Positions 30,701 to 40,559 of a DNA stretch of 64,000 bases are shown in pieces. Source of the stretch: Rhipicephalus microplus. Taxonomy: Eukaryota; Arthropoda; Arachnida; Ixodida; Ixodidae. The position numbers and the translations under genes were made by a program. Location of the stretch: the NCBI RefSeq assembly GCF_043290135.1, contig NW_027464588.1, forward strand, positions 1,995,501-2,059,500, read 5' to 3'. A model generated the notes under the pieces. That model saw only the letters and a list, made by a program, of their open reading frames with translations, did not search any database and was not told the DNA's origin. The number at the start of each line of letters is the position of its first letter. The first letter of the stretch is position 1.

Positions 30701-33700
30701 CATAGCTTGTTTATTTCATCGATAACTTTAATATATTTCAAAAACAAGTGCTACAACTCACTGCAAGTTAACCGCAGCGCATGTCTTGCTTCCACTCCCA
30801 CTGGTTCTCGCTGTTTCGAGCTGGCGCAGGTGAATGCGAAGCCTTACTCGTGCATAACTGGATATCAACATTTTTTCCAGAGAACCCTTGTGTTGCTGGC
30901 ATGCCTGCACACTGCACTTGGTCCTCTTGATTAAATATTCAGTTACAGCTTTGAGAGGGGACTTCAGGGTGAACAGGTTGTCTGTCCAGGATGTGATCCC
31001 TTTAAAGTGTTTTTCACAAGATATGAGCGAGCTCATAACCTCACCGCTCGGATAACACAAGTTCTCACCATCCTGAACATACTCCTTTAGTGCAGTTAAA
31101 TATGCGTGTTCATGGTTCGCCGAGCCTTGCATTGCAGCCCTGCACTGCTTGCAGTCCGTTTTCTTCAATATTCTTTTCACAAGGAATCCACCTATATGGT
31201 GTAAAATGCTGCACTCTTTTAAAGTCAACGCTTCAATGAAAAGAATTTCCCCATCATCAATTTCCTCTTCATCATCTCCTCGACACTCTCTTTTCCCTTG
31301 GGAAATCATGTCAACCAGGTACTCAGAGTCGTCATTCTCATAACTAGAGTTCGCTGGCGTGTGCAAAAACTGGCTGACGCACACAAGCTTTAAAGCGCAT
31401 TTCATGTCGTACGCGTTAGGGACGGGTTTCCTTTGGCGCACGACAGAAAAAAGATTCTCCAGGCAGTCCTGAAGTAGTCTCCCAGTGAGCAAGAACTTGT
31501 AGCCATCCAATTTCAGTAAAATATTTTGCAAACGAAGGACCACTGTCGTTGCAACCATGAGACCAGCCTGTGAGGGCTTCCACTGGGATGTACTTCCCAT
31601 CTGCATGCCTTGTATTGTCTCCAATGTCAAGCGCAACGTTTCCAGGGCCTCGTGGTACTTTGCCATGTCTCGACAACTAAGTGCGACAGACGGATGTGCG
31701 ACAACTAAGTGCATGGGGTTGACTGTGCAGAGAACAACTTTCTTCTGCGGCCGCAGGCGTCCCTTGTGGTAAAAACCTTTCTTTTGGTGACTTCCTGTGC
31801 TTAGGCATCGCTAAAAAAAACACACATATGTTGCATATCAGCTGGCAGATTCTTTTATCATTATGAACGAACATGCTCTGAGCGTCGCTACGCATAGAAA
31901 TAAAAATAAACAAAGTGCGAAGTTGTCATTATCCTGCTTCTGGATGGCAGGTGCGGTTAATTCACCTCTCGATAAAAATGAAGGAAACGAGCGATTTCAT
32001 TGACCGAAGGTATTAAGAGCGTTTTTCTGTAATGTGCGTTTTTTTTCTGTTTTTAAAGAAACACCTGGTTAGACCCTCCATGTGACTCTTAAGAAGGCCG
32101 GCAATAACAGTGCTAAACGTGGAACTGACTAAGATTGGAACAAGGAACAAAATTAGGAAGCAAACTCGCAAACTTCCGTTAACGCGAAAATAAGTGGATT
32201 CCTACCTCTGAACGAAAAGATTGTTGGCAGAGCATTCGGCTTCAATTTTTTCCAGCCGTCCGCACGGTTCTGCTCAAATGCGGTTTCTTCGAAATGTCCC
32301 TGCAGCGCGGAAACACGCGATGATCAGGTCTCAAAGATCTTCACAAAAACCTTCTAAGCAGACCACAACAGCCAACACTTTCAGGGACATGCGTAAAGAG
32401 TGATAAGGGAATTTTAGGGGCTGTTGTAGTTGGAGTTAATAATAAAGAAGGAAAAATTGTCAATTTCTTTCTGAAAAACAGGGACAGTGAGAAAATATTC
32501 TTTGATAATGAACTGACGGGATGCGTGCTTTCAATGTGATGTTACAAAAACAAATTGTTGAAGGCGCCGGTAGCAACAAGCGACAACGTAAGCGCACATC
32601 TCTGCGCAATTGCAGCTCGTGTACAACAAGCGATCAAGAACAACGCATTTTGTGCTATCCAAAATGAACAATACGCATGTACATAGCATGCAAATGAACG
32701 AGTATTGCACCCGGTGCACTGGTGATAGCGATTAAGCCCGATCGGGGTCAGATTTCTGAACAGTCATTGGCGTCCTTCTGCACCAAAAGCCTTTCACATG
32801 AGTAACCAACAAGCCCACGTTGCAACCCTCATCGACTACAGTCCTTCTGCAGCTTGCATATAAGGGAGTCAATCACATCAGGCTCGATCGCGATCAAAAA
32901 TGCTGAAATGGCATAACTTACGCTGCTCAAACACGAACGGTCCGTGGGTTGCCACTTGTCGCGCTTGATCTTTACCAGCCACAGGAGTCGCCTTTTCGGA
33001 TCTTTCGGAAATCTGAACATCCTATAGCCATTTCGCGAGTGGTTTGTGCACTGTGGCACGCAACACCCGGGCATTTTGCCCGAGAAAACGCTATAAAACG
33101 CCGCGCACCTGTCTCACACAAACCAGACGCGACGGGGCTAGCACACTCTAGCGAGGCGGGGGGGAGCCGAATGGCGGCCGCCGATCGGAAGGCGGCATTC
33201 ACCCCCTCACAGAATGACTCCACCCTCCAAGGCGGCGGAGGGGAGAGCGCGCATCGAGGAACCCTAGGTGACAACGCGGCTGTGAGTGGATACGTCGTAA
33301 GCGCGGTAAAATTGAATGCGATGCGTGTTAGCCACGTGATGACATAAATTTTATTTCTGCGTACTTGTGTACATAGCCTGCGCGATAAAGCTGATAGGTG
33401 AAATGCTCCTCGCTGGCGTTGCGGCGTGAGAAATGCTTCTCTGATAGCGCAAAAATGCTGGGCGGACACGATCTCTACCGCGGGCGTCTGTCAATCTAAC
33501 TGATTGACGCCTGAACTTGAATACAAGCTCGTTGATTCTGAGAAGGCCCCTCTGGACTTGTTCTCTCCCTATCAGAGTAACTTCATCCTACACTGGACAA
33601 ATCACCGCAAGTGTTCTGGGGGCGAAGAAAATGATGACGAAGAGGACAATCAGCCTCTTCGTTTCATTGTGTATGCTGCTATTTATTTCATCTGATTAGT

Positions 33701-36700
33701 TGCAAACTTTGACACATTTCTATTAGCTTCCCGTTTTCTTAAATAACTGATATCGTATATATAAAAGCTACCCTGTTCTTGGTTCATTACACGGTGTAGG
33801 TTCGGCCATAGAGCTTCCCATAATTTTACGAAACCCTATAGGTTTATCCACAAGCTACGAGCATCTACTCTACTTATATTCAGTGGTGCAGGTACTCAGT
33901 GATAGACTACACCTGATGATTCTCTCCTTTACTTTTCCCTGCCAGGAGACAATGATGATAGAAAAGCTGCATCCCATTATGTGTGATTCTATCATACACG
34001 TCGAAGGCTGGAAATGGAGAAGTACCAGAAAAGCCGTAGCTGGCGCATTCAGCCCGGGAAAGTTGAAGTTGGTAGGTACCCTAACCGTAGGCTCTAAATT
34101 CGGTTTATGTATAGACAAATATACTTGCTACAGTTCGTACCTGTCACTATGCATGTCGAGGTTCTCTGCAAGCATTTACAGCTCTGAATGTTTCCATAAA
34201 TGCTAGTGTAAGAAAAAAACAAAATCTCGAGGACTCATGACCTTTTGTCTTTTTTTTTTTGACACTGCATGATTAAAAGTAGAAGACAATGAAGAAAACG
34301 AGGACATATGAGACGTTAACAGAATTGTTTTAAGTGCACAATTATTGCAGTAATTTTTATATATATGGGAAGGAGGCAAAAGTACAAGTAAAAAAGAAGG
34401 GTAAATCCCTTCTTTCACTCATTGATAGCGATGCTCTCGTTCTCTGCGACTTGTTACCTTGGTAGCATGCGATGGCTTATTTTTCAGCAGTCTCCTCGTA
34501 AAGGATCACGTGATGACGCCAGATGGCCCAAAAATAGTCTTTCTCTCTCACCGTCATGGCTGCGAGTGGCGCTGTCTAACACTTGTAGGGTTCGCATGCA
34601 TATAAGCACGACATAAAAGGGCTCAATTGGTAAAGCATAGGGTGCGGTATGCTGAGGTAGCGGGTTCAGTTCCAGCCGCGGGCAAGTTGTATTTTCGTTC
34701 ACTTTACTTTCGTTCCATCTAAATGACAATTACTACAACACACTTAAGGCAGCCCAATTAACATGCCCCATACATTTCTTCATTATCCGCGTTATCTGCA
34801 GGTTTTCATTAATGTGAAGTCTAATGAATGAAAGCAGGCACGCATGCTTTCTGGGTGATGTTAAACTTCATAGCCATAGTCGTCATCATTATCAGAGGGT
34901 CGGCTGTGTGGCTGCGGCAGACTACGCACCACGCAGGAAGGAAAAAGAAACAAGCTTGGAGGGAGCGTCATGATCCGTTTTCGAGGTTCTGGTCACTTGA
35001 GAAGTACGTGCTACTCTAGGTCGGCTCGCTTTTTTTATGGCTGGTGCGAGTGCTGCGGGGGCCCACTCTTACCCAGGAAGCATTGCGCACTGCTCGGGAA
35101 GGGTGACGCAAGAGTATATTGACTTGTCGATGCTATCAGGATAACGTGACGGTTCTTCCTAACGTATTCTTTGACTCAAGAAAACGCGAGGCCGCAAAGA
35201 AGACGCGAGTAGTGAGTGAGTGAGTGAGTGAATGTGTGAGTGAGTGAGTACAACTTTGTTACAGTCCATTGCAGGCACTGTGGCTGCCCTGCGCCACCTA
35301 GCTACTCCTACGTGAGTACCGGCAAGTCTAGCCTGACGGTCCTATCACTGGACTTCAAATATTGGTCACTCTGCTTCAATAGCGAAACGAGGGCATGAAC
35401 CAGCTAAACAGCATGAGAAGTTACTCCAGCAGTAGAGCGTGGAAGAAATGAAACTAAGATTTAGAAGTCAGAGAAGTGCTGCTCTGGCGTCTTCTTTGTA
35501 CCCTCGTGTTTCCTTACGCTAGAACTCTAGACCTCCAATCACAAGTAGCCCACCAGCCTGTTTCATCAAACCCTTCTTACGTTTTCAGCACTTGTTCGAG
35601 CAATCGAGGTTTTTAAATAGCAGGCTGGGCTGTAGATACATGCGTGCTTGGATCAGTACACGTCGCTTATAATTTTGTTCGAGCAAGTCTGACTTTATGA
35701 TCAGGAGACTGACAGCACGTTTATGATCAGGAGACTGACAGCACGAAGCTGACTTCGCTGAAGCGCCAGTAGCCACTGTCTTTTCAAATGCAGACATTTT
35801 ATTCATTTGCGCCTTGTTCAATGATGAAAGAGTTAGCTGTTAGTCTTACTTATAACATTCAGATATTTTTTTTTGCAGTCGCATTCATAGGGACACCCTT
35901 GCGGTGGTACAGTAACTTCAATAAAGAACGAAACTTCTATGAATATCAATTAAACTTTAATGACACCTAAATGAACATAAATTTAATGCATAATAATAAG
36001 AATCAAATGTTGAAGAATATAGAAGTTGTCGACCGACAAAAGTGACGTCAATGCGCAGCGTGATTGAATCTTCTGCAAGCTATAGGCGACAAGGTAAAGT
36101 GTTGTGCGCAAATAAAGAGTAGGACACAGAAAGACTACTCAGGAACAGGCACAAGCTTTCAACTATCTTTATTTTTTTGTCACCTTTCATGTATATATAC
36201 TCCCCTTTTATGAGTATATATTTGAGGGGGGACGAAATATGAAAGTCAAATAAAAGTTCGTGCCTGCCCTGTCCAGTCTTTCTGTGTCCTTGTCCCTATT
36301 TGCATACACCAGCTTACCCTAAAGCATGAACCTACTCACCCAGCAGCAAGTTTTACTGAAGCTATAAGCTCTCTGTCAAGGCGCGCATTGGCTCTGAAGT
36401 GTGAAATTCTGTGTTGTACTCAACTGCTTGTTATACATCTGACGCTTATCATTCACGATTTCGCAGATGATGCCCCTCATCAACAAGTACGTCACCGGCC
36501 TGGTAGAGACTCTGGAGGAGGCGGCCCGATTGGGTAGAGAGGTCAACATGTTGCCCATGTTCGAGGAGCTTTCCTTGCACTTGGTGGTACACGTATCGTT
36601 CGGCATCGACGGCAGAGTCCCCGGAAGTCCCGGCCATTCGGTTTCCACCGACGCCCGCAATGCCTGTCTCAAGCTTATGACGGGTCCGCTGCACATGATT

Positions 36701-38490
36701 GCGCGTGAGTCGACAATGAACCACTCTAGAATACGAGAGTGCGTTATACGCAACGCTAGAGGTGACACAGGGACTCGCGCATTACTTTGCTAAACTGGAA
36801 AATTTGTGAAATCGAGAACTGTATTTTTCGTACATTCGAAATGTGATATTGCGCAACAGACACTCACAAAAGCTACCACGTCCGGGTATTTACCATAACC
36901 TCTAACATGCGCGTTTTTTTATGTGGTCAGGTGAGAGTTAATGCGCGCTTTTGCCATCTCGTGGAATAGACCCGAAATCGGGGAAGAAATGCGCAGCCTG
37001 CCGTTCCGTGGAGTTTCCATTTGTACATTCTTAAGAGCCAAAAACAGAATGCGTCTGATTTCTAGGTTTTACCATTTCTACGGGCGCAGCCCACCACGAA
37101 TCATTCTAGACACTCAATATGGAGAACAAAAGTTCTTTTCTATGTATCTTTTTTTCCCGGAATGCATGCTTTGCTAAATGGGGCTTGGCGGCAAGGTTTC
37201 ATTCGTTTTCGAGAGTTATTAAAAAAAAAACCAGGCTTATGGGCTTCTGCGGAGGGATGCAAATTTACTTGTTAAATTGAGAAATTCGTGAAATTGGTCT
37301 TTAATTGTATTTTTATCTGTGACACGTGATTTAGGCGCAGAGCTCCTGTCTGTGTCGTCACTTTTTGCGTGTATCTCATTGGCAATTTATTTCCTCTCTA
37401 ACAACGCACCAAAGCTACAGCCCAGAAAAATGTTCTGTAAAGGCCTATCTTAGTGTAAGCTAGTCACGCTCGATAATAGCTAACTATTTTCTTTGGGCGA
37501 CCAAGGTGAGCTTTTGGAATAGGGGCTTGGGAGAGTTTAGCGGGGCGCGGCCCTACGATCACAACGCGCGTGAACATGAATCACAAAGAGACCACGTGAT
37601 ACGCGCACGGCACTGCGTACGTGCGACAATCTCATGTGCCGTATTTGTGTGCAATGTATACTGCTTCAAAGCTGAGTCTATAGCTAATGCCTGTAAAAGA
37701 GTTCCTGTCATAGATGATACAACAACTGCTTTGCTCTCCATGGATTGTTTACGACTGATTCCTTGCTTTATCTCTTGTACTTATTCTCTCCCTCCTCCTC
37801 TCTACATCTGTATGGAGGAGCCCGGGAAACAGGGAAATAATGAGGTGAAAACTTGGATGTCAGTGTCCAAGCAAACCTTAATGCAAACATTATGAACTAT
37901 CGTGAGCTTTCCCGATATCCTATCAACCATATCAACATTAACAAGTGAAAAGCACTTCGGTAGAGATCAATGGTGCTCCGGAAACTGTATAGTGCCGTCC
38001 AGCGACAAGTGTTTGCAGTTACGGGTAAATGGAAAAATATACATCGCGTACGTGGTTCATGCGCCATCTGCTCAGTTTTTTTTCACCGTGTTCTCTGCTT
38101 TTGCATCTTTTCATCAGCACTATAAAAAACATCTACGCATTTCCTATAAAACTATCTTCAGCAAGAAATTCTCTGCAGATGGACTTCTTCCCGGGCTCGT
38201 TGCTGCTCGCTAATAATCATGTTTATTAATCATGTCTTTGCGCTACACCGTGATTATCATCTTGTGCAAGGAGTCGGTGCTCTTCGGACCTATAGCTGGC
38301 ACAGAGACTTCCTTCTTATTGAAACATTTCCTTTCCATTCATTACTTTTTGATGTTGCGAGGAGTACCACAGCTCCTTTAACCATTGAAACCAAATCGGA
38401 CGGGCAGCATAGGTGTAAGTGTTTCGCGTTTATTCCCCAAAGAAACTTATCATGTACAATGGCGAACGAGCGAAGGTGAGTCATTCTCCC

Positions 38491-38555
<65 letters not shown>

Positions 38556-38998
38556 ATATATATATGCTATTTTTTAACCCAACCTAGATCAATGCGGACG
38601 CGGACATATTATTCACGATATTCCTTTCTCGTTTCATATATGGGCAGAGAGCACCACGTGTTTCGGGAGTCTGATCAGACCTCTGAGTTGGATTTCTCTG
38701 ATTGCTGCGAACCTCGACAAGGTCACTCGGCAGATGGCGAAGATAATCGAAATCAGAAAAATGGACCCGTTGGTGAGTGGTGCGAATTTTAGTACGCACG
38801 CACTAGGAGTTTCTAGTGTCCTTGTTTCCCTGCTCGTTTCGTTTCTTTTTAAATCGACAGAGTATTTGATATGCTGCCCTGCTTAGTTCTTCCCTTTCTC
38901 CACCGTACAGTATCGAAGACCCGATATTCTGCAACACCTGCTCGATGTGGAGTACGGCGGGATCGATATGGCAGACAAGGATGCCTGGCAGAAAAACG
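24603..38998 (+). CDS. Cytochrome P450 (CYP3-clan-like), first seven exons
   Basis: Seven exons spliced at GT/AG sites give 865 nt, 288 codons plus one base, in one uninterrupted frame with every phase matching. The order follows CYP3-clan proteins: membrane anchor; basic/aromatic linker and Pro-rich hinge (GVAGPKPNLIWGNLLEYHST); A-helix region (DIYKVIGRWIEKYGDIFG); beta-1 strands (FYNGDVPFVVTQDLELI); B' to C helix with WKWRSTR, the haem-propionate-contacting WxxxR region; D-E helices (SLHLVVHVSFGIDG); F-G region; and H helix (RRPDILQHLLDVE). P450s are ER-bound haem monooxygenases fed by P450 reductase. In ticks this clan is expanded and linked to detoxification. The I-helix, ExxR and Cys haem ligand are not in this window, so the model is half a gene. 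It is either truncated or has an intron of more than 25 kb. Confidence 0.85.
24741..25817 (+). other. P450 intron 1
   Basis: Donor GTGAGA, acceptor TTTCACAG, phase 0. AT-rich, with no gene or repeat recognised inside. Confidence 0.7.
25818..25870 (+). CDS. P450 exon 2
   Basis: Codes DIYKVIGRWIEKYGDIF plus two bases. Flanked by TTTCACAG and GTAAGC. It enters in phase 0 and leaves in phase 2, matching exon 3. Confidence 0.88.
25871..27615 (+). other. P450 intron 2
   Basis: Donor GTAAGC, acceptor TGATTGCAG. It contains a short interrupted CA run at 26405-26435 and is otherwise unremarkable. No gene was recognised on either strand. Confidence 0.7.
27616..27712 (+). CDS. P450 exon 3
   Basis: Codes (G)FYNGDVPFVVTQDLELI... 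to NFTGRG, the beta-1 sheet and B helix region. Flanked by GATTGCAG and GTAAGT. One base completes the glycine split from exon 2, and it ends in phase 0. Confidence 0.9.
27713..30757 (+). other. P450 intron 3, first part
   Basis: No gene recognised. A GAAA-rich purine block at 29104-29190 yields spurious Phe/Ser frames on the other strand. A GC-rich island-like stretch near 29600-29960 has no recognisable product. Confidence 0.6.
30758..31810 (-). pseudogene. P-element transposase C-terminal exon
   Basis: From 31714 the frame gives 318 codons containing DMAKYHEALETLRLTLET, SQWKPSQAGLMVAT, GYKFLLTGRLLQDCLENLFS and VRQRKPVPNAYDMKCALKL. This is the C-terminal domain of P-element and THAP9-type transposases, where the DCxENxFS block sits in the insertion domain. 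A cysteine-rich motif (CKQCRAAM) follows. The frame stays open upstream to about 31810, where TTTTTTTTAG provides a plausible splice acceptor. An acidic stretch (DDEEEIDDGE) is unusual. Without the RNase H-like core it cannot cut DNA. Confidence 0.8.
32922..33074 (-). CDS. THAP zinc-finger exon of the P-like remnant
   Basis: An ATG at 33072-33074 opens 51 codons starting MPGCCVPQCTNHSRNGYRMF and including FPKDPKRRLLWLVKIKR, ending at a consensus donor GTAAGT (32921-32916). This is the first half of a C2CH THAP DNA-binding domain. The CxxH half is normally in the next exon, as in the complete P element at 59026-63064. That second half was not found here. The exon itself is undamaged and could be spliced into other transcripts. 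Confidence 0.8.
33075..33945 (+). other. P450 intron 3, last part
   Basis: Contains a GC-rich stretch at 33160-33300 that may be the promoter or leader of the P-like remnant. It ends in acceptor CCCTGCCAG at 33945. No gene was seen. Confidence 0.55.
33946..34071 (+). CDS. P450 exon 4 (B'-C helix)
   Basis: Codes ETMMIEKLHPIMCDSIIHVE and GWKWRSTRKAVAGAFSPGKLKL. The W..R pattern of helix C and the SP(G/A)KLK block are P450 hallmarks. Flanked by CCCTGCCAG and GTAGGT, phase 0 to 0. Confidence 0.9.
34605..34840 (+). repeat. tRNA-derived SINE
   Basis: GGGCTCAATTGGTAAAGCA is a tRNA D-arm with an A box, and 31 bases on GGTTCAGTTCC is a B box. The head is followed by a tRNA-unrelated, T-rich body (TCACTTTACTTTCGTTCCAT). 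That layout is typical of tRNA-derived SINEs and resembles what I recall of tick SINE families. The anticodon region does not form a clean stem, so it is not a working tRNA gene. Confidence 0.6.
35212..35262 (-). repeat. (GTGA)n run, probable retroelement 3' tail
   Basis: AGTGAGTGAGTGAGTGAATG followed by CAACTTTGTT mirrors the arrangement at 51837-51870, where an I-group element ends in (ACTC)n on the minus strand. It is likely the tail of a severely truncated copy. Confidence 0.45.
36093..36318. mobile_element. Foldback/MITE-like palindromic element
   Basis: About 60 bases at the left (GGTAAAGTGTTGTGCGCAAA... AGGACACAGAAAGACT...) recur inverted and diverged at the right. The centre contains another imperfect hairpin (TATATACTCCCC / GAGTATATATTTGAGGG). 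It has no coding capacity. Boundaries are approximate and no target duplication was settled. Confidence 0.6.
36467..36704 (+). CDS. P450 exon 5 (D-F helices)
   Basis: Codes MMPLINKYVTGLVETLEEAA, then MFEELSLHLVVHVSFGIDGR through MTGPLHMIA plus one base. Flanked by GATTTCGCAG and GTGAGT. It enters in phase 0 and leaves in phase 1. Confidence 0.9.
36705..38647 (+). other. P450 intron 5
   Basis: Donor GTGAGT, acceptor ATATGGGCAG. It includes a (TA)n microsatellite at about 38497-38567. No gene was seen. Confidence 0.65.
38497..38567. repeat. (TA)n microsatellite
   Basis: About 30 TA units with one interruption, inside P450 intron 5. Confidence 0.95.
38648..38772 (+). CDS. P450 exon 6 (F-G region)
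   Basis: Two bases complete a glutamine with exon 5, then STTCFGSLIRPLSWISLIAA and NLDKVTRQMAKIIEIRKMDPL. The phase fits both neighbours, which supports the less obvious acceptor at 38646-38647. Donor GTGAGT at 38773. Confidence 0.85.
38911..38998 (+). CDS. P450 exon 7 (H helix)
   Basis: Codes YRRPDILQHLLDVEYGGIDM and ADKDAWQKN plus one base. The R.D.LQ.L pattern is the segment just before the I-helix in CYP3-clan P450s. Flanked by CACCGTACAG and GTGAGC. The exon ends in phase 1, so a further exon is required. Confidence 0.88.
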
Positions 38999-39262
38999 GT
39001 GAGCTTTATGTCGTCAATATCAGTAGGAACCACGCCCAGCGACTATCTAGCGATAGTGCTACGTGTCGCGCAGTGGTGGCGCGCCTGGTCAACTTGCGTG
39101 CCTCAAAAGCGCCAGCTTGCACGCTGTGTAGTAAAGATGTGCTTTCCCTGCAAAAAAAAGATCCTGCCCCAAGCGCTGGCTGATTGCTGCTGCCCGTGGC
39201 TATGGTATTGGCCTCGCTGTTCTATTCTCCTGGGTCAGCCCGGCCGTACGAGTCGTATATAG
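38999..39262 (+). other. Start of P450 intron 7 or truncated gene end
   Basis: Donor GTGAGC at 38999, then non-coding sequence up to the 3' end of I-2. The left TSD copy of I-2 (CGAGTCGTATATAG) is at 39249-39262. Confidence 0.6.
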
Positions 39263-39368
39263 AGAGATAGACTTTATTAATTTCCGGCAGATTGCTGGGA
39301 TGGGCTCCCACCTAGGGGCCAACGGAGGGACCGTGTCTCCCGGCAGCTTCCTTGGCCTGATGGATCGC

Positions 39369-40559
39369 CTAAAGTTGTCTGTCCAGGCCCGAACTGAGCA
39401 GCGCAGTCCGCCAGCGCGCCCGAAGGTCTTCATTGGAGGCCGCGACCCCAGAATTTCTGACTAATGCTGGACATTCCCATAGGATATGGTCGAGAGTGGC
39501 TCTGGTGGTACAGTACTGGCATAGATTAGAATTATAGACGTCGGGATATATGTGGTGCATGATGACAGGGTTCGTGTATGTGCGTGTTTGTAGCTGTCGC
39601 CAATGAACGGACTGGGTCCGATTTAGCTTGGAGTGAGGCGGAGGGTACTCCCGCCTTTGCAGTTGATGGTGTTTAATTATGTCATTAAATTTATTGAGCC
39701 GATCGTCCCATTCCCACACCGGCGCAGAAAGGTCCGTTTGGGTGGCCGCTTCGTCTGACGTGACTCGGAACGTAAGACCTCGAGCAACGTTGTGCGCCAC
39801 TTCATTCGGATTGGCCTCCGCGTTACCTAGTGGTGTGTGGGCAGGGAACCACAAGATGTGTACGTATTTGTCCGCCTCATGAATTTTGCCTGTATTAAGA
39901 ATCCGCAATGCCTCGGGGGAGATTCTGCCGCTGGTGTAGTTTCGAACGGCTGTCTGCGAGTCGCTGATTACGCATGATGCATTAGTGTGGGCTATGGCCA
40001 TCGCGATAGCCACTTCCTCTGCCGTTTCTATGTTCCGTGTGATGATTGAAGCGCTGCTTTCGCATTGTTGTGTGTGGTCTACGACAGCAGCCACGAAGTG
40101 GTGACGTTCCTGGTAGCGTGCTGCGTCGACAAAGACTGCCTCATGGTTGCGCCCAAACATCTTTGACATGGTCCTGGCTCTACTGACACGTCTGCCCTTG
40201 TTGTGTTCAGGGTGCATGTTTCTTAGTATGGGTGGTACTGTTAGCTTAGCACAAATAGTGCGTAGTATGTCGTGTTTGTCTCTGTGCTGAGTGTGGTAAG
40301 TAATACCGAGATTACATAGAATCTGGCGGCCTGGCTTAGTCTTGGCTAAACGCTCGAATCGGGAGATTTGTTGCGCCTCAATAAGTTCCTCAAGGGTATT
40401 GTGTAAACCAAGTTGAAGGAGTAGTTCGGTGCTGGTGTTTTGAGGCAAACCTAGCGCTTGTTTGTAAATTTTCCTAATTAGGCTGTTGAGTTTTGACTTT
40501 TTCGCGGTGAACCATCGGTGGTATGCCGCCGTATAGGTGATGTGAGTTAGAACAAACGC
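39369..40559 (-). pseudogene. I-2 ORF2 part 2: RNase H and C-terminus
   Basis: This continues in frame after the stop at 40560-40562 (…IRLI, stop, AFVLTHITY...). It contains an RNase H domain (VFVDAARYQ, AEEVAIAMAIA, ISDSQTAVRNYTSG, and a degenerate NAEANPNEVAHNVA) and a terminal cysteine motif (CQYCTTRATLDHILWEC) shared with I-3 and I-1. Together with the next segment this is one disrupted ORF2. Confidence 0.82.

Larger units (their letters stand above)
30758..33074 (-). mobile_element. P-like element remnant inside P450 intron 3
   Basis: A THAP-domain exon (32922-33074) and the C-terminal transposase exon (30758-31810) lie in order on the minus strand, but the catalytic middle of a P/THAP9-type transposase is absent from the 1.1 kb between them. 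Terminal inverted repeats were not found, so the limits given are those of coding sequence. It opposes the transcription of the host P450 gene. Confidence 0.75.
34072..36466 (+). other. P450 intron 4
   Basis: Donor GTAGGT, acceptor GATTTCGCAG. It carries a SINE-like copy near 34600-34840, a retroelement tail near 35212-35262 and a foldback element at 36093-36318. No gene was seen. Confidence 0.65.

Noticed and set aside
34613..34690. Functional tRNA gene
   Set aside because: Only the A and B boxes and D arm fit. The anticodon and acceptor stems do not pair cleanly and a SINE-like body follows.
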